Assembly: GCF_040371545.1 (NCBI RefSeq)
Contig: NZ_AP029048.1
Span: 806,001 to 870,000 of the forward strand
Length of the DNA: 64,000 nt
From: Synechococcus sp. M16CYN
GTDB taxonomy: Bacteria > Cyanobacteriota > Cyanobacteriia > PCC-6307 > Cyanobiaceae
Direction of reading: 5' to 3'
A program made the position numbers and the translations under genes. This document shows positions 35,978-45,675 of the stretch, piece by piece. The notes beneath the pieces are model-generated. The model saw nothing but the letters and a program-made list of their open reading frames with translations. It made no database searches and was not told the DNA's origin. Position 1 is the first letter of the stretch; the number at the start of each line of letters is the position of its first letter.

Positions 35978-36341
35978 GCAGGCTGTTTGTTTCAGGCCCT
36001 TCTAGGTGCAACTGAAAGCTAAGGGCTTTACCAAAACGCGGTTTGCCGCGCGTCGTGGCTAGCCAATGCCGCACCTCATTGGATAAACCGAGACGATTCA
36101 CAACATCCAGCACTTCAGCAAGATGACTTCGATAACTATTTTCATCCATCGGAAAGGACTGCTGCTCGAGACACGCCCACATCAAATGCAGGTAAAGACG
36201 ATGACGTCGCACCACTAGTTGAAGGTCATAAGTCGCCCTCCAGCGCTGACGTAGACAGCCAATGACCTCCTCTACACCAAGGGGAGCAGCAGCAAAAGAA
36301 GAGTTGATATCAAGCACAGGTTTACTGATGAACGGTGGCAA
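35958..36341 (-). CDS. DUF3067 family protein
   Basis: The 127-residue product matches DUF3067 of cyanobacteria and plastids: VIGCLRQRWRATYDLQLVVR, RLYLHLMWACLEQQSFPM, YRSHLAEVLDVVNRLG and RGKPRFGKALSFQLHL. The family is small, soluble and of unknown function. Its position beside petC-petA is often seen in cyanobacteria. It is divergent from petC (77 bases) and overlaps the convergent tatC end. Confidence 0.85.
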   Translation of the reverse strand: MPPFISKPVLDINSSFAAAPLGVEEVIGCLRQRWRATYDLQLVVRRHRLYLHLMWACLEQQSFPMDENSYRSHLAEVLDVVNRLGLSNEVRHWLATTRGKPRFGKALSFQLHLEGPETNSLLKEFLI

Positions 36342-36418
36342 AGGCCAGTCGGTGCAAAGCGTGGCAAGCCATTATGTGCCCATAATGATCGTCACTCCGT
36401 GATGGATGAACATCCGCC

Positions 36419-36958
36419 ATGACTCAAATTCCCTCGAGCGATGTGCCCGGAATGGGTCGTCGGCAGTTCATGAATCTGCTGACGTTCGGTTCCGTAACTG
36501 GTGTCGCCCTGGGGGCTCTGTACCCAGTAGCGAACTACTTCATTCCTCCTAAAGCATCCGCTGGCAGTAGTGGTGGCATCACTGCTAAAGATGAACTTGG
36601 CAATGCAATCACCGCCAGCGGATGGCTTTCAAGCCACCCAGAAGGTGACCGCAATCTAGTTCAAGGCCTGAAAGGTGACCCTACCTATCTGGTAGTTGAA
36701 AGTTCTGACACCATCGGCAATTATGGCATCAATGCCATTTGCACGCACCTGGGCTGCGTTGTGCCATGGAACAGCAGCAGCAACAAATTCATGTGTCCCT
36801 GCCACGGCAGTCAATATGATGCTACTGGAAAGGTTGTTCGTGGTCCAGCGCCGCTTTCCTTAGCTTTGGCCAATGTCAATGTCGAAAACGATAACGTCTT
36901 TATTAGCCAATGGTCCGAGACTGACTTCCGCACTGGCGACAAGCCTTGGTGGACTTGA
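36419..36958 (+). CDS. petC: Cytochrome b6f Rieske iron-sulfur subunit
   Basis: PetC carries the 2Fe-2S cluster that oxidises plastoquinol in the b6f complex. The cluster ligands are in [10 protein letters not shown] (about 108-117) and [20 protein letters not shown] (about 126-145). The N-terminus has [21 protein letters not shown], a twin-arginine (RRQF) signal anchor, consistent with Tat export and with tatC nearby. Length 179 is usual. petA follows within 45 bases, giving the classic petCA operon. Confidence 0.97.
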   Translation: MTQIPSSDVPGMGRRQFMNLLTFGSVTGVALGALYPVANYFIPPKASAGSSGGITAKDELGNAITASGWLSSHPEGDRNLVQGLKGDPTYLVVESSDTIGNYGINAICTHLGCVVPWNSSSNKFMCPCHGSQYDATGKVVRGPAPLSLALANVNVENDNVFISQWSETDFRTGDKPWWT

Positions 36959-36998
36959 TTTCCTTTGTCCAATGTCCATACACCCTTTTTATCGTTTC

Positions 36999-37934
36999 AT
37001 GCGTCGCGCTCTCTTTCTCCTTTTCGGTTCGCTGGTTTTCGGCTTGACACTGATGATCGCCCCAGCTGTAAGCTGGGCCTATCCATTCTGGGCACAGCAA
37101 AACTATGACAGTCCCCGGGAAGCCACCGGTAAAATTGTTTGTGCAAATTGCCACCTAGCTAAGAAAATAACTCAAGCGGAGGTTCCGCAGTCGGTCCTCC
37201 CGGACAGCGTATTTAAGGCCAGCGTGAAGGTTCCGTACGAAGAAGGAATTAGAGAAATTAGCGCTGATGGTAGTGAAGTTCAACTTCAGGTTGGTGCTGT
37301 GATGATGCTTCCAGACGGTTTCACTCTGGCTCCTCAGGATCGATGGACTGACGAGATTAAAGAAGAAACCGAGGGCGTCTATTTCACTCAATACAGCGAG
37401 GATAAGCCTAACATCCTTCTAGTCGGTCCAATTCCTGGTGATCAAAACCAGGAGATTGTGTTCCCCATCCTATCCCCGGATCCAGCCACTGATAGCAATA
37501 TTCATTTCGGCAAGTATCAAATTCATGTCGGTGGCAATCGCGGCCGAGGTCAGGTGTATCCAACCGGTGACAAAAGCAATAACACTTTCTTCACAGCTCC
37601 AAAAGAAGGTAAAGTCACCTCTATTGAGGCTGGAGACGACGGAACCAATGTGATTACTATTGATGCTACTGATGGTACTAGCATAACTGAAATTATTCCT
37701 GTTGGTCCGACCCTTTTAGTGAGCGTTGGTGATTCTGTTGAGGCTGGAGAAGCAATTACGAACGATCCCAATGTTGGAGGTTTTGCTCAAGTTGATACTG
37801 AGATAGTTTTGCAAAATCCTGTTCGTATTTACGGCTTGCTTGCCTTTTTTGCAGCTGTTGCTGTTACACAAATCATGCTCGTTCTTAAGAAGAGGCAGAT
37901 TGAAAAAGTGCAGGCCGCCGCAGGTAACTTTTAA
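36999..37934 (+). CDS. petA: Apocytochrome f
   Basis: Cytochrome f transfers electrons from the Rieske protein to plastocyanin or cytochrome c6. From ATG 36999 ([10 protein letters not shown]...) the product is 311 residues with a signal peptide ending AVSWA, then the mature [20 protein letters not shown] with the Tyr heme ligand. The heme-binding CANCH follows at about 48-52. The large lumenal domain and a single C-terminal helix ([20 protein letters not shown]) complete it. An alternative ATG at 36972 adds nine residues. The start at 36873, inside petC, is not credible. Confidence 0.97.
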   Translation: MRRALFLLFGSLVFGLTLMIAPAVSWAYPFWAQQNYDSPREATGKIVCANCHLAKKITQAEVPQSVLPDSVFKASVKVPYEEGIREISADGSEVQLQVGAVMMLPDGFTLAPQDRWTDEIKEETEGVYFTQYSEDKPNILLVGPIPGDQNQEIVFPILSPDPATDSNIHFGKYQIHVGGNRGRGQVYPTGDKSNNTFFTAPKEGKVTSIEAGDDGTNVITIDATDGTSITEIIPVGPTLLVSVGDSVEAGEAITNDPNVGGFAQVDTEIVLQNPVRIYGLLAFFAAVAVTQIMLVLKKRQIEKVQAAAGNF

Positions 37935-37939
37935 GCCGC

Positions 37940-38782
37940 ATGTTTATCTCCCCCGGGCCTGAACTGTTTCAGTTTGGGCCTTTGGTATTACGTTGGTATG
38001 GGCTACTTATCGCCTTAGCCATATTAATTGGACTAAGTCTATCCAGTCGGCTAGCTCAACTGCGTAAGCTTGAACATAATCTGGTCAGCGATTTACTTCC
38101 TGCGCTTGTATTGTTTTCTATTGTTGGGGCAAGGGTCTATTACGTTGCCTTTGAATGGCACAACTACGCAGCTACACCACTAAAGTCATTTGCCATCTGG
38201 GAAGGCGGCATAGCAATCCATGGCGCATTAGTCGCGGGAATTCTCACCTTGATTTTCTTTTGCCGAAAACGTCATCAACCTTTTTGGGAAGTTTTTGACA
38301 TCTTAGTCCCATCCGTTGCTTTTGGCCAAGCCCTAGGACGCTGGGGCAATTTCTTCAACTCGGAAGCCTTTGGGGTCCCAACCAATCTACCCTGGAAACT
38401 ATTTATTCCGATATCAAACCGTCCGCTAATTTACATTGATAGCGAATTTTTCCATCCCACTTTTTTATACGAATCATTCTGGAACCTGTTTCTTTTCACT
38501 GCTTTGATCTTAATTTTTCGATGGGGACTGCATAGCGTTAATAAACTTCCAGCAGGTATGATGAGCTGCTTGTATTTAATTGGTTATAGCTTGGGGCGGG
38601 TTTGGATTGAAGGACTACGCATTGACCCCCTCTGTATCGGGGCCCTGCCGCCAACCTGTGAAGGCGGTATTCGCATTGCTCAGCTGATGAGTGTGATCCT
38701 TGCCGCAATTGGATGTGCAGGCTTTTGGTGGCTCTATGGTCAAAAAAGACCGCTACCTGATCCTGGCTCTCGTGTCAACTAG
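37940..38782 (+). CDS. lgt: Prolipoprotein diacylglyceryl transferase
   Basis: Transfers diacylglycerol to the lipobox cysteine of prolipoproteins in the plasma membrane. The Lgt signature [17 protein letters not shown] (about 129-145) is present, as are HGALVAGIL (about 94-102), [11 protein letters not shown] (about 173-183) and [15 protein letters not shown] (about 213-227). Length of 280 is normal. It begins five bases after the petA stop, so it is probably in the pet transcript. Lipobox proteins are also encoded in this window at 60610-61620 and 63441-63875. Confidence 0.96.
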   Translation: MFISPGPELFQFGPLVLRWYGLLIALAILIGLSLSSRLAQLRKLEHNLVSDLLPALVLFSIVGARVYYVAFEWHNYAATPLKSFAIWEGGIAIHGALVAGILTLIFFCRKRHQPFWEVFDILVPSVAFGQALGRWGNFFNSEAFGVPTNLPWKLFIPISNRPLIYIDSEFFHPTFLYESFWNLFLFTALILIFRWGLHSVNKLPAGMMSCLYLIGYSLGRVWIEGLRIDPLCIGALPPTCEGGIRIAQLMSVILAAIGCAGFWWLYGQKRPLPDPGSRVN

Positions 38783-38825
38783 GGCCACAATCTGTTGAGC
38801 TTGTATCCCACAAATTGCAATAACC

Positions 38826-39581
38826 ATGCATCCCATCAGTTTCGTAGGAGCCGGCCCTGGAGCATCAGACTTGTTGACTCTGCGTGCAGCAGATCGACTG
38901 CGTTCTGCTGATACTTTGGTCTGGGCAGACTCTCTTGTGTGTCCAGCTATCACCAAATTGGTGCCTGAAAGATGCGAGAAGATTAGGACAAGTAAAATGA
39001 CCTTAGAAGAGATAATCTCTGTTCTGGTTGATAAACAGCGCAGCGGACAACGAGTGGTACGTTTACATGATGGCGATACAGCTCTTTACAGCGCGATCAA
39101 TGAACATATTTGTATGCTCACTGATTACAATATTCCTGTTGAAGTCGTGCCTGGTATCAGTGCTTATCAAGCGACAGCAGCAGGACTAGCAACCGAGTTG
39201 ACAATTCCTGGAGTGGTGCAAACTGTAATTCTTGGTCGAGCTAGCGGTCGAACCGGCGTTCCGAATAATGAAAGTTTGAGCAGGCTTGCGGCTCTCAAAG
39301 CCAGTCTTTGTCTTTATCTCAGTGCTCACTACGTGGAAGAGGTGCAATCGACCTTACTAGAATATTACCCAGTAGATACACCTGTTGCTGTTGGTCATCG
39401 TGTGAGTTGGCCTGATGAATTGCTTTCTGTCACCCCCTTGAATGAGATGACTGCGTTTACTCGCAAACACAAGTTGCTCCGCACTACCCTTTATATAGTG
39501 AGCCCAGCACTTGTTAGCGGACCACAACGTTCTTGCCTCTATTCACCAAATTATAACCATCTATTTAGGCCGAATCTTTAA
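38826..39581 (+). CDS. cobM: Precorrin-4 C11-methyltransferase
   Basis: A SAM-dependent uroporphyrin/corrin methyltransferase in (pseudo)cobalamin synthesis. The N-terminus ISFVGAGPGASDLLTLRAAD (about 4-23) is the P-x-G-D/AGPGA loop; later LHDGDTALYSAINEH and VVPGISAYQATAAGL are typical of CobM/CbiF. The length of 251 matches. The only other corrinoid-linked gene in the window is the CobT-like protein at 61617-62819. No cobalamin riboswitch was seen in the 43 bases after lgt. Confidence 0.92.
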   Translation: MHPISFVGAGPGASDLLTLRAADRLRSADTLVWADSLVCPAITKLVPERCEKIRTSKMTLEEIISVLVDKQRSGQRVVRLHDGDTALYSAINEHICMLTDYNIPVEVVPGISAYQATAAGLATELTIPGVVQTVILGRASGRTGVPNNESLSRLAALKASLCLYLSAHYVEEVQSTLLEYYPVDTPVAVGHRVSWPDELLSVTPLNEMTAFTRKHKLLRTTLYIVSPALVSGPQRSCLYSPNYNHLFRPNL

Positions 39582-39610
39582 AAGAAGAGTAGTCTAGGGT
39601 TGGCTAGTAT

Positions 39611-39682
39611 GGGCGATTAGCACAGTGGTAGCGCGCTTCCTTCACACGGAAGGGGTCACTGGTTCGAATCCAGTATCGCCCA
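39611..39682 (+). tRNA. trnV: tRNA-Val (anticodon CAC)
   Basis: Acceptor GGGCGAT pairs with ATCGCCC, with discriminator A (39682). The D arm is TAGCACAGTGGTAGCGC, the anticodon stem CTTCC/GGAAG encloses TTCACAC giving anticodon CAC, and the T arm is CTGGTTCGAATCCAG. All positions fit a standard tRNA without an encoded CCA. Confidence 0.96.
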
Positions 39683-39781
39683 TGTTGTTGTTGATTTCTT
39701 CAACTGCCTCTTGTTTAGATTAATTATAACTGTTTAACAGAAAACAACTAATATCAGCTTAGGTCAATAATCTAAATTGAG

Positions 39782-40588
39782 ATGGACATAGCGTCGCTGG
39801 ATGACAATCAGGAGTTGCACTCAGGTCTTTTGTTTGTCGGTCAAAAACTTGCCAAGCGCCGTCTTGCTAAGGGTCTAAACCAGACGCAGCTAGCTGATCA
39901 ACTACACTTGGCCGTAGAGCAACTTGATGCGCTCGAATCTGGTTATCTAGAGAAACTTCCAGAACCTGTATTTATCAAAGCGATGGTGAGAAGACTCAGC
40001 AATCACCTCAAAATGGATGCTGATGCCATGGTAGTTGCACTCAAACCTTTATCTAGTAAAACAGAATGCAAAGAGCGAAGACTGCTCTCTCCGCGGTGGG
40101 CTGTTAATCCTTCTGGATCATGGTTTCGAACATCTAAGGAGATAGACTGGGCGCGGCTTTTCCTTCTCGGCGCAGCTGCGCTGGGAGTCCTGGTCTTGAT
40201 TCAACATCCTGAACCGTCTGACACCACCCAGCCTATCCAAGCCGACCAGTCTGCATCCTTACCCTTCACAGCAAACACAAATCGGACCAGCGAAGCTACT
40301 ATCAAGGGCAAGGACCTAGATCACGCCACTTTTAATACCGTCAGCCCTCCTGCTACAACCTTCATTACAATCAATAGTAAAGAATCTAGCTGGATTGCGC
40401 TTAGGCGCAAAGGCGCAATCGAGTTTGAAGGTATGCTTGAAGGGCAAAGGAAAATAGATAATCCTGGTTCCGTAGAGATCTATGCAGGTCGACCTGACCT
40501 TGTAGTGGTGACTGTCGCAAACAAAAAACCAACCGTCCTGGGTAGGATTGACGAAATTGGCTGGGTGCCTCTTACTCCTGGACGCTGA
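39782..40588 (+). CDS. RodZ-like HTH membrane protein with C-terminal DUF4115
   Basis: The 268-residue protein has an N-terminal XRE-type helix-turn-helix (GQKLAKRRLAKGLNQTQLAD at about 21-40). One transmembrane helix follows (LFLLGAAALGVLVLIQ, about 124-139), then a linker and a periplasmic beta domain with the DUF4115 pattern (SSWIALRRKGAIEFEGMLEG...PGSVEIYAGRPDLVVV). This is the RodZ layout, where the protein binds MreB and helps shape the cell. mreBCD are not in the window. In small coccoid cyanobacteria the role is uncertain. It overlaps the convergent ppx gene by 17 bases. Confidence 0.82.
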   Translation: MDIASLDDNQELHSGLLFVGQKLAKRRLAKGLNQTQLADQLHLAVEQLDALESGYLEKLPEPVFIKAMVRRLSNHLKMDADAMVVALKPLSSKTECKERRLLSPRWAVNPSGSWFRTSKEIDWARLFLLGAAALGVLVLIQHPEPSDTTQPIQADQSASLPFTANTNRTSEATIKGKDLDHATFNTVSPPATTFITINSKESSWIALRRKGAIEFEGMLEGQRKIDNPGSVEIYAGRPDLVVVTVANKKPTVLGRIDEIGWVPLTPGR

Positions 40589-42218
40589 CGCTAAGCAAAA
40601 CTCCAGATGTTTCACAGATCACGTCAGCGCAACTTTCCAGGCTCCACTTCTCTAAATCCAGACTCTGGTTTAAGCGACTCGGAATGAGTTGAAGCTGCAA
40701 CTTGTTAGCGGAAGCTTGCACGCGAAGCGAGTCTATAACAGGCTCAGGACGACGATCCAACGCTGCCGCCAGTCTTAGTAAAAGAGACATCTCACCAACA
40801 CGCCTCCGATTCTCTCTTGTACCTAATGCTTGCCATGATTCATGACGTTTTTTGGGTAGGCCACGGCGATGGTAACGAGCAATAGCTGCTACCATTAGGT
40901 GCTCCGCCTCGGAGTAACCTAGGAGCTCGCCGTGGCGAATCAAATACCAGGAATGTTTGTGGTAGGCGCTGAAATTTATATGTTGACCACACTTATGTAG
41001 CATTGCGGCAGCCCAGAGCAACTCTCTCCCCTGGCCATCATCATGGTGAATTATACCCTTGGTGTTGTCATACAACGTGAGGGAATTGATCGCTACTTTA
41101 TGGGCTCGCGGTTGGTTGACAGCGAAACGCTGCACTTGATGAATCACCGTCCGCTGACGGATGCTGCTTTGGAAGTTGAAACGATCTTTTAGTAGACCGT
41201 GACGCAGCATCCAATCCACGATCAAACCTTCTCGCAGGGCTCGTTCGCTGAGCATCAGTTCCTCAGCATCCAACATCTGCATAGCGGTTTGTAAAATCAG
41301 CGCACCCGGAACAATGATTTCAGCGCGACGATCATTAATCGAAGAGAGCTCACGCCGTTGCATTGGAGTCATGGCCACTAATCGCTCTACCACGCGATCA
41401 AGACGGGAGCGCGACACTCGATAACCATGAGATTTGAGAAGAGGGCGCTCGTCTTCATCAGCCGCCAGAGCTCCGATTGCCATGGCCGTTCCGCTAGTGG
41501 CAACTAGAACAGGACTCTCCCCAGGATTAATGCGGCGACGCACTTTATCGACTGCAGATTCTAAAGATCCCTGAATAAAGGCCTGAAGGAATGATCGTCG
41601 CTGCAGAGAAATCGGTTCGTTTTTAATGAAATCCCGTTGAAGTCGTACGGCTCCTATAGGAGTACTTGTGAGGGCGCGCGCATCTCTACCATCCGCCAAA
41701 ATCAACTCGGTAGAGCCACCTCCAATATCAAGAAGTAAATGAGGATCTTCCCCAAATGACATTCCGGAGAGCACACCGAGGTATATCAGCCTCGCTTCTT
41801 CCGGACCGCTAACTAGATCTATCTCCATGCCCAATTCTTCTTTAATGCGCTGCAGGAAGTCACGGCCGTTCGGAGCTTCGCGCACAGCGCTAGTGGCTGC
41901 GGTCACCACCTGCTCGACTTGATGACTGTTGGCTAAATCACGAAAACGACGAAGGGTTTCGAAGCCGCGCTCTATGGCACCAGAGGAGAGTTTTCCAGTG
42001 TCCGGATCTCGCTCACCAAGACGGGTGGTGGACTTTTCAGCTTGAACAATGCTGAAGGTGCTTAAGGCTGAATCAACAGATGCCACCAACAAGTGTGTGG
42101 AGTTCGTGCCGATATCGATTGCCGCAATTTGCCGTAAACCACCGGACCGCGATCCACTAGATGGTGAAAGCCTTTCAAGCTCTTCAGATGTCAGATCAGC
42201 AGTCCCGGCTTCTGACAT
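40572..42218 (-). CDS. ppx: Exopolyphosphatase / Ppx-GppA phosphatase
   Basis: Hydrolyses terminal phosphates of polyphosphate or (p)ppGpp. AAIDIGTNSTHLLVASVD near the N-terminus and LLDIGGGSTELILADG (about 164-179) are the ASKHA phosphate loops, with the catalytic Glu in AATSAVREAPN. The C-terminal half is an HD-type domain (WAAAMLHKCGQHINFSAYHKH at about 404-424), giving the long form of 548 residues known from cyanobacteria. The gene is divergent from the ubiA-like gene with 89 bases between. Confidence 0.94.
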   Translation of the reverse strand: MSEAGTADLTSEELERLSPSSGSRSGGLRQIAAIDIGTNSTHLLVASVDSALSTFSIVQAEKSTTRLGERDPDTGKLSSGAIERGFETLRRFRDLANSHQVEQVVTAATSAVREAPNGRDFLQRIKEELGMEIDLVSGPEEARLIYLGVLSGMSFGEDPHLLLDIGGGSTELILADGRDARALTSTPIGAVRLQRDFIKNEPISLQRRSFLQAFIQGSLESAVDKVRRRINPGESPVLVATSGTAMAIGALAADEDERPLLKSHGYRVSRSRLDRVVERLVAMTPMQRRELSSINDRRAEIIVPGALILQTAMQMLDAEELMLSERALREGLIVDWMLRHGLLKDRFNFQSSIRQRTVIHQVQRFAVNQPRAHKVAINSLTLYDNTKGIIHHDDGQGRELLWAAAMLHKCGQHINFSAYHKHSWYLIRHGELLGYSEAEHLMVAAIARYHRRGLPKKRHESWQALGTRENRRRVGEMSLLLRLAAALDRRPEPVIDSLRVQASANKLQLQLIPSRLNQSLDLEKWSLESCADVICETSGVLLSVSVQE

Positions 42219-42307
42219 GGACGACTTTGGCCCGACGCTCTACCACTTTGACACTGTCAGTCACGATCACCTGACTCAGACTTAAGGTCCTTCAAATTCC
42301 AGCTTCC

Positions 42308-43204
42308 GTGAATAGCACCATCACTAGTGTCCGCCCCTGGATCGAGCTGCTCCGCTGGAACAGACCAACCGGGCGACTCATTTTATTAATACCAGCCGGT
42401 TGGTCTCTTTGGTTAACACCAACAGCACCCCCCAGCCTACTACTAACCTTCCAAATCCTGGTAGGAGGTCTTGCTGTAAGTGCGGCGGGCTGCATAGTCA
42501 ACGACCTATGGGACCAACATTTTGACCGCCAAGTGGCAAGAACCCAAGAACGACCGCTGGCCCGAGGTGCTTTGGGGAGAAACGAAGCAATATTCCTTTT
42601 GTGCGTCTTACTTATTCTCAGCTTTGTCGTAGTTCTATTGCTGCCCTACGAAAGCAGAATCCTTTGTTTGATATTGGCAGTCGCGGCCCTTCCACCAATT
42701 TTGATTTACCCCTCCGCGAAACGCTGGTTTGTATACCCGCAAGCGGTTCTTGCCCTCTGCTGGGGCTTTGCGGTTCTGATCCCGTGGGCCGCCGCGGAAG
42801 CCACACTTAACTGGAGTCCAGCTCTCATCGGATGCTGGATAGCTACTTTGCTGTGGACCTTTGGGTTTGACACGGTCTATGCCATGGCAGACCAGAGTGA
42901 TGACGCAAAAATTGGTTTGCGCAGCAGCGCTTTAAGTCTAGGACAAGCGGCTGTTCCGGTAATTCGAATTTGCTATGGATTCACTTGCTTCTCTCTGGCT
43001 GTGGCGGCAGCATCAAACCGTATTTCAGCAACATTTTGGCCGTTCTGGCTAATCGCCACTGTGTTGATGCAGGTCAGCTGCATACCTCTTATGCGAGGAA
43101 GGGAAACGGCATCAACAACCCCGTTCATTCGCCATTTCAACCAACAAGTACAAATTGGCGCATTAATATTGGTTGGACTTGTCTTGGCACGAGGTTTGAG
43201 CTAA
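42308..43204 (+). CDS. ubiA: 4-hydroxybenzoate polyprenyltransferase (UbiA family)
   Basis: A 298-residue membrane prenyltransferase. The first Asp-rich motif NDLWDQHFDRQVARTQERPL (about 65-84) and the second motif DTVYAMADQSDDAKIGLRS (about 189-207) are clear, among eight or nine hydrophobic helices. In cyanobacteria this enzyme attaches solanesyl pyrophosphate to 4-hydroxybenzoate for plastoquinone synthesis. The start gives the expected N-terminus (VRPWIELLRWNRPTGRLILL). Its stop overlaps the start of the S66 peptidase gene by one base (TAATG). Confidence 0.93.
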   Translation: MNSTITSVRPWIELLRWNRPTGRLILLIPAGWSLWLTPTAPPSLLLTFQILVGGLAVSAAGCIVNDLWDQHFDRQVARTQERPLARGALGRNEAIFLLCVLLILSFVVVLLLPYESRILCLILAVAALPPILIYPSAKRWFVYPQAVLALCWGFAVLIPWAAAEATLNWSPALIGCWIATLLWTFGFDTVYAMADQSDDAKIGLRSSALSLGQAAVPVIRICYGFTCFSLAVAAASNRISATFWPFWLIATVLMQVSCIPLMRGRETASTTPFIRHFNQQVQIGALILVGLVLARGLS

Positions 43205-44091
43205 TGCTGCCTCTCAGGCCTGCGGTTCCTTTACGTACCGGCGACGGTGTGACCTGCGTGGCAACCAGTTCCGCGCTTGAGACAGGTGAACATTTAAATC
43301 AAGGCATCGCCATTTTAGAGAATTGGGGTTTGAGAGTGCACCCCCATGATTTAATTGGTCGACGCTGGGGTTGTCTAGCAGGGAGCGATTGTGATCGACG
43401 TGCAGACTTGGAGCCTAAGCTAGATACCGCCTTGCTGGCCTGTGCGCTCGGTGGCTGGGGGGCAGCAAGGCTCCTGGATACACCCATTGCCTGGAAACCA
43501 GGCTGGCTGTTGGGTTTTTCTGATATCACAGCTTTACTCTGGGCGAGGCTAACCGCAGGTTTCGCAGGAGGAGTTCATGGCCCTCTGCTCACCACCTTGT
43601 CTAATGAACCGGAATGGAGTCAAGAACGATTGCGAAAACTGTTATTCGGTGAATCAATTCCTAATTTACAAGGGCGTCCTGCCGGTACTGGTCAGGCTTC
43701 CGGCCCTCTGGTGGCGGCTAATCTCACAGTGGCAACACACCTAATAGGAACTGCCCACATTCCAAATCTATCCAATACGATTCTTATTTTCGAAGATGTT
43801 GGCGAAGCGCCGTACCGCGTCGATCGAATGTTGACTCAATGGCGATTAAGTGGGATCTTGCATAAATTAGCTGGGATTGGATTCGGAAGCTTTGAAAACT
43901 GTGACAATGCTACCCATCCAAATTCACTGCACCTTGGTATCGAGCAGGTGCTCGAGGAACGCACAGCTGATCTAGGAATCCCTAGGGTGTTCGATCTACC
44001 CATAGGGCATCGATGCGGAAATGCTGCCCTGCCATTAGGGGCGATTGCCCGACTAGATGGACAAAATGGGTACCTTATTTTGCCAACCTAG
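43204..44091 (+). CDS. S66 family peptidase (LD-carboxypeptidase / MccF-like)
   Basis: From the ATG at 43204 the product is 295 residues. Features of the S66 fold are the N-terminal [29 protein letters not shown] (about 103-111), [11 protein letters not shown] (nucleophile region), [19 protein letters not shown] with the Glu of the catalytic relay, and [16 protein letters not shown] with the catalytic His. Members trim murein tetrapeptides or detoxify microcin C-like compounds; which applies here is not decidable. Convergent overlap of 17 bases with ispD. A longer frame from 42970 is a shadow over ubiA. Confidence 0.85.
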   Translation: MLPLRPAVPLRTGDGVTCVATSSALETGEHLNQGIAILENWGLRVHPHDLIGRRWGCLAGSDCDRRADLEPKLDTALLACALGGWGAARLLDTPIAWKPGWLLGFSDITALLWARLTAGFAGGVHGPLLTTLSNEPEWSQERLRKLLFGESIPNLQGRPAGTGQASGPLVAANLTVATHLIGTAHIPNLSNTILIFEDVGEAPYRVDRMLTQWRLSGILHKLAGIGFGSFENCDNATHPNSLHLGIEQVLEERTADLGIPRVFDLPIGHRCGNAALPLGAIARLDGQNGYLILPT

Positions 44092-44755
44092 AGCTCAGCA
44101 CAGCTTCGGCCACAACAAGATCAAACGGTGTGGTCACTTTGATATTTGAGGGACTTGCATCCAATACCCGCACCGACCATTGCAGACGCTCATAAAGCGA
44201 AGCGTCGTCTGTAACACTCCATCCCTTTGCTTCCGCCATGGCATGGGCCTGACGTAACTGTTTCGCTTCGAATCCTTGCGGCGTTTGTGCTGCCCACAAT
44301 CTAGCGCGATCAGGTGTATCCACAATTACCCCATCTATCCCAACTCGTTTAATAGTGTCAGTTACAGGGGTTGCAGCGATTACAGCCGTTCCAGCTTGCA
44401 CCGCTAATGCACAACGATCAAACAGACCTGGCCGAGACAAACACCTAGCCCCATCGTGGATCATAACGTACTGTGCTCCCTCCGGTAGTTTGGCTAGGCC
44501 CCGCAAAACGGATTCCTGGCGGGTGCTGCCACCCTGGATCCAAACAAAAGGTTTGTCCACTGTCCCGACAGCCTTGAGAATGTTGGTTCGATCAATCTCC
44601 TGGCCAACGATTCCGATCCAACTGATTTGAACAGCCGCCAATGCTGCTTCCACCGTCCAGGCAATCAGTGGACGTCCTAAAAGGGGCAACAACAACTTGT
44701 TTCGATCTGCACCCATGCGGCTACCACTCCCTGCTGCAGCAATCAACAGATGCAT
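44075..44755 (-). CDS. ispD: 2-C-methyl-D-erythritol 4-phosphate cytidylyltransferase
   Basis: IspD makes CDP-methylerythritol in the MEP isoprenoid pathway. From the ATG at 44755 the product is 226 residues: [20 protein letters not shown] holds the CTP-binding loop. [13 protein letters not shown] (about 97-109) carries the metal-binding Asp, and [18 protein letters not shown] and VTDDASLYE are family motifs. The longer start at 44830 adds a segment rich in Cys and Trp that is not homologous. It is divergent from the GT9-like gene, 74 bases apart. Confidence 0.95.
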   Translation of the reverse strand: MHLLIAAAGSGSRMGADRNKLLLPLLGRPLIAWTVEAALAAVQISWIGIVGQEIDRTNILKAVGTVDKPFVWIQGGSTRQESVLRGLAKLPEGAQYVMIHDGARCLSRPGLFDRCALAVQAGTAVIAATPVTDTIKRVGIDGVIVDTPDRARLWAAQTPQGFEAKQLRQAHAMAEAKGWSVTDDASLYERLQWSVRVLDASPSNIKVTTPFDLVVAEAVLSSRLAK

Positions 44756-44829
44756 AAGCGACTTCCTGCTACAAGCAGGTGGAAACGTTCTCCATACAAT
44801 CAACTCGCACCACGGATCGCAGTGCGTCA

Positions 44830-45666
44830 ATGCGAGTTCTTGCTCTCAGTCCTGGTTCGCTACAGGACCAATTGGACCGATTACCTGCTCTAGCAAGCCT
44901 TTGTCAGCAACTCGATGCGTCTTTATATGTAGCCTGTGATCCAAAGGTAAGCGCTGCATGGAATCTTCTTTCCGTCGTGAAAAAAGTATTCTCATTCGGC
45001 TTTGAAACTAATCCCAGCCTTGCAGATTGGGCTAATCTGCTCGGCAATGTGAGAGAGCCAGACTTTCAAGTTTGCATCAACTTCGCCAAAGGACAGCAGG
45101 TCAACTTGATGCTGTTTATGAGTCACATCCCCAATCGGATCGCTGCGTCAGGCTTCGCGTGTACGGATCTAGTAGTGCATGAAGGCTCAGGTTTTTCCCC
45201 ACAACGGCTTGCTTCCTATCTCACTCCTCTTGGATGCAGTTTAGATGCCAACGCGTTTCGTCTCACCTTACCTAGGCAAGAACTGGAAGAGAGTCGCTCC
45301 AGTCAGCCTCCGGGGGATGGTCCCATGCTAATGCTTGCTCCATCGAAATCATATGGAGATTGGCCCAGTGAACGCTGGTCATCGCTACCTAGAAGTATTT
45401 CTAACCGACTAGCTAACTTGCGGAGCGTCACGCTAGATCGTGGATTACCGTTACGCCGCTGTGCTGCTGCCGTGGCTTGCGCTGATGTTGTGCTAAGCAG
45501 CTGCGCTGTCACCCAACGGCTTGCCGTTTATTTCGGAATACCCCTTCTAGCACTGGGAGCTCAACCAGACGATTTGCCGGAGCGTCCTGAAATTCGTTGT
45601 CTTGGTAAAAAGGGAGCCCTAGCCTCCCTCAGCGAAAATGAGGTTCTTAACGCTCTCGGTTTTTAA
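44830..45666 (+). CDS. GT9 (heptosyltransferase-like) glycosyltransferase family protein
   Basis: From ATG 44830 the product is 278 residues starting [20 protein letters not shown], similar to the start of ADP-heptose:LPS heptosyltransferases. [20 protein letters not shown] in the middle corresponds to the P-x-S-----KxWP--RW region, and [27 protein letters not shown] to the nucleotide-sugar site (D-H-A--TP-VALFG). The usual His/Thr positions are altered ([10 protein letters not shown]), so catalysis is uncertain. Cyanobacterial relatives of unknown role exist. It lies nine bases before the K+ channel gene. Confidence 0.72.
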   Translation: MRVLALSPGSLQDQLDRLPALASLCQQLDASLYVACDPKVSAAWNLLSVVKKVFSFGFETNPSLADWANLLGNVREPDFQVCINFAKGQQVNLMLFMSHIPNRIAASGFACTDLVVHEGSGFSPQRLASYLTPLGCSLDANAFRLTLPRQELEESRSSQPPGDGPMLMLAPSKSYGDWPSERWSSLPRSISNRLANLRSVTLDRGLPLRRCAAAVACADVVLSSCAVTQRLAVYFGIPLLALGAQPDDLPERPEIRCLGKKGALASLSENEVLNALGF

Positions 45667-45675
45667 GGCTCCGAC

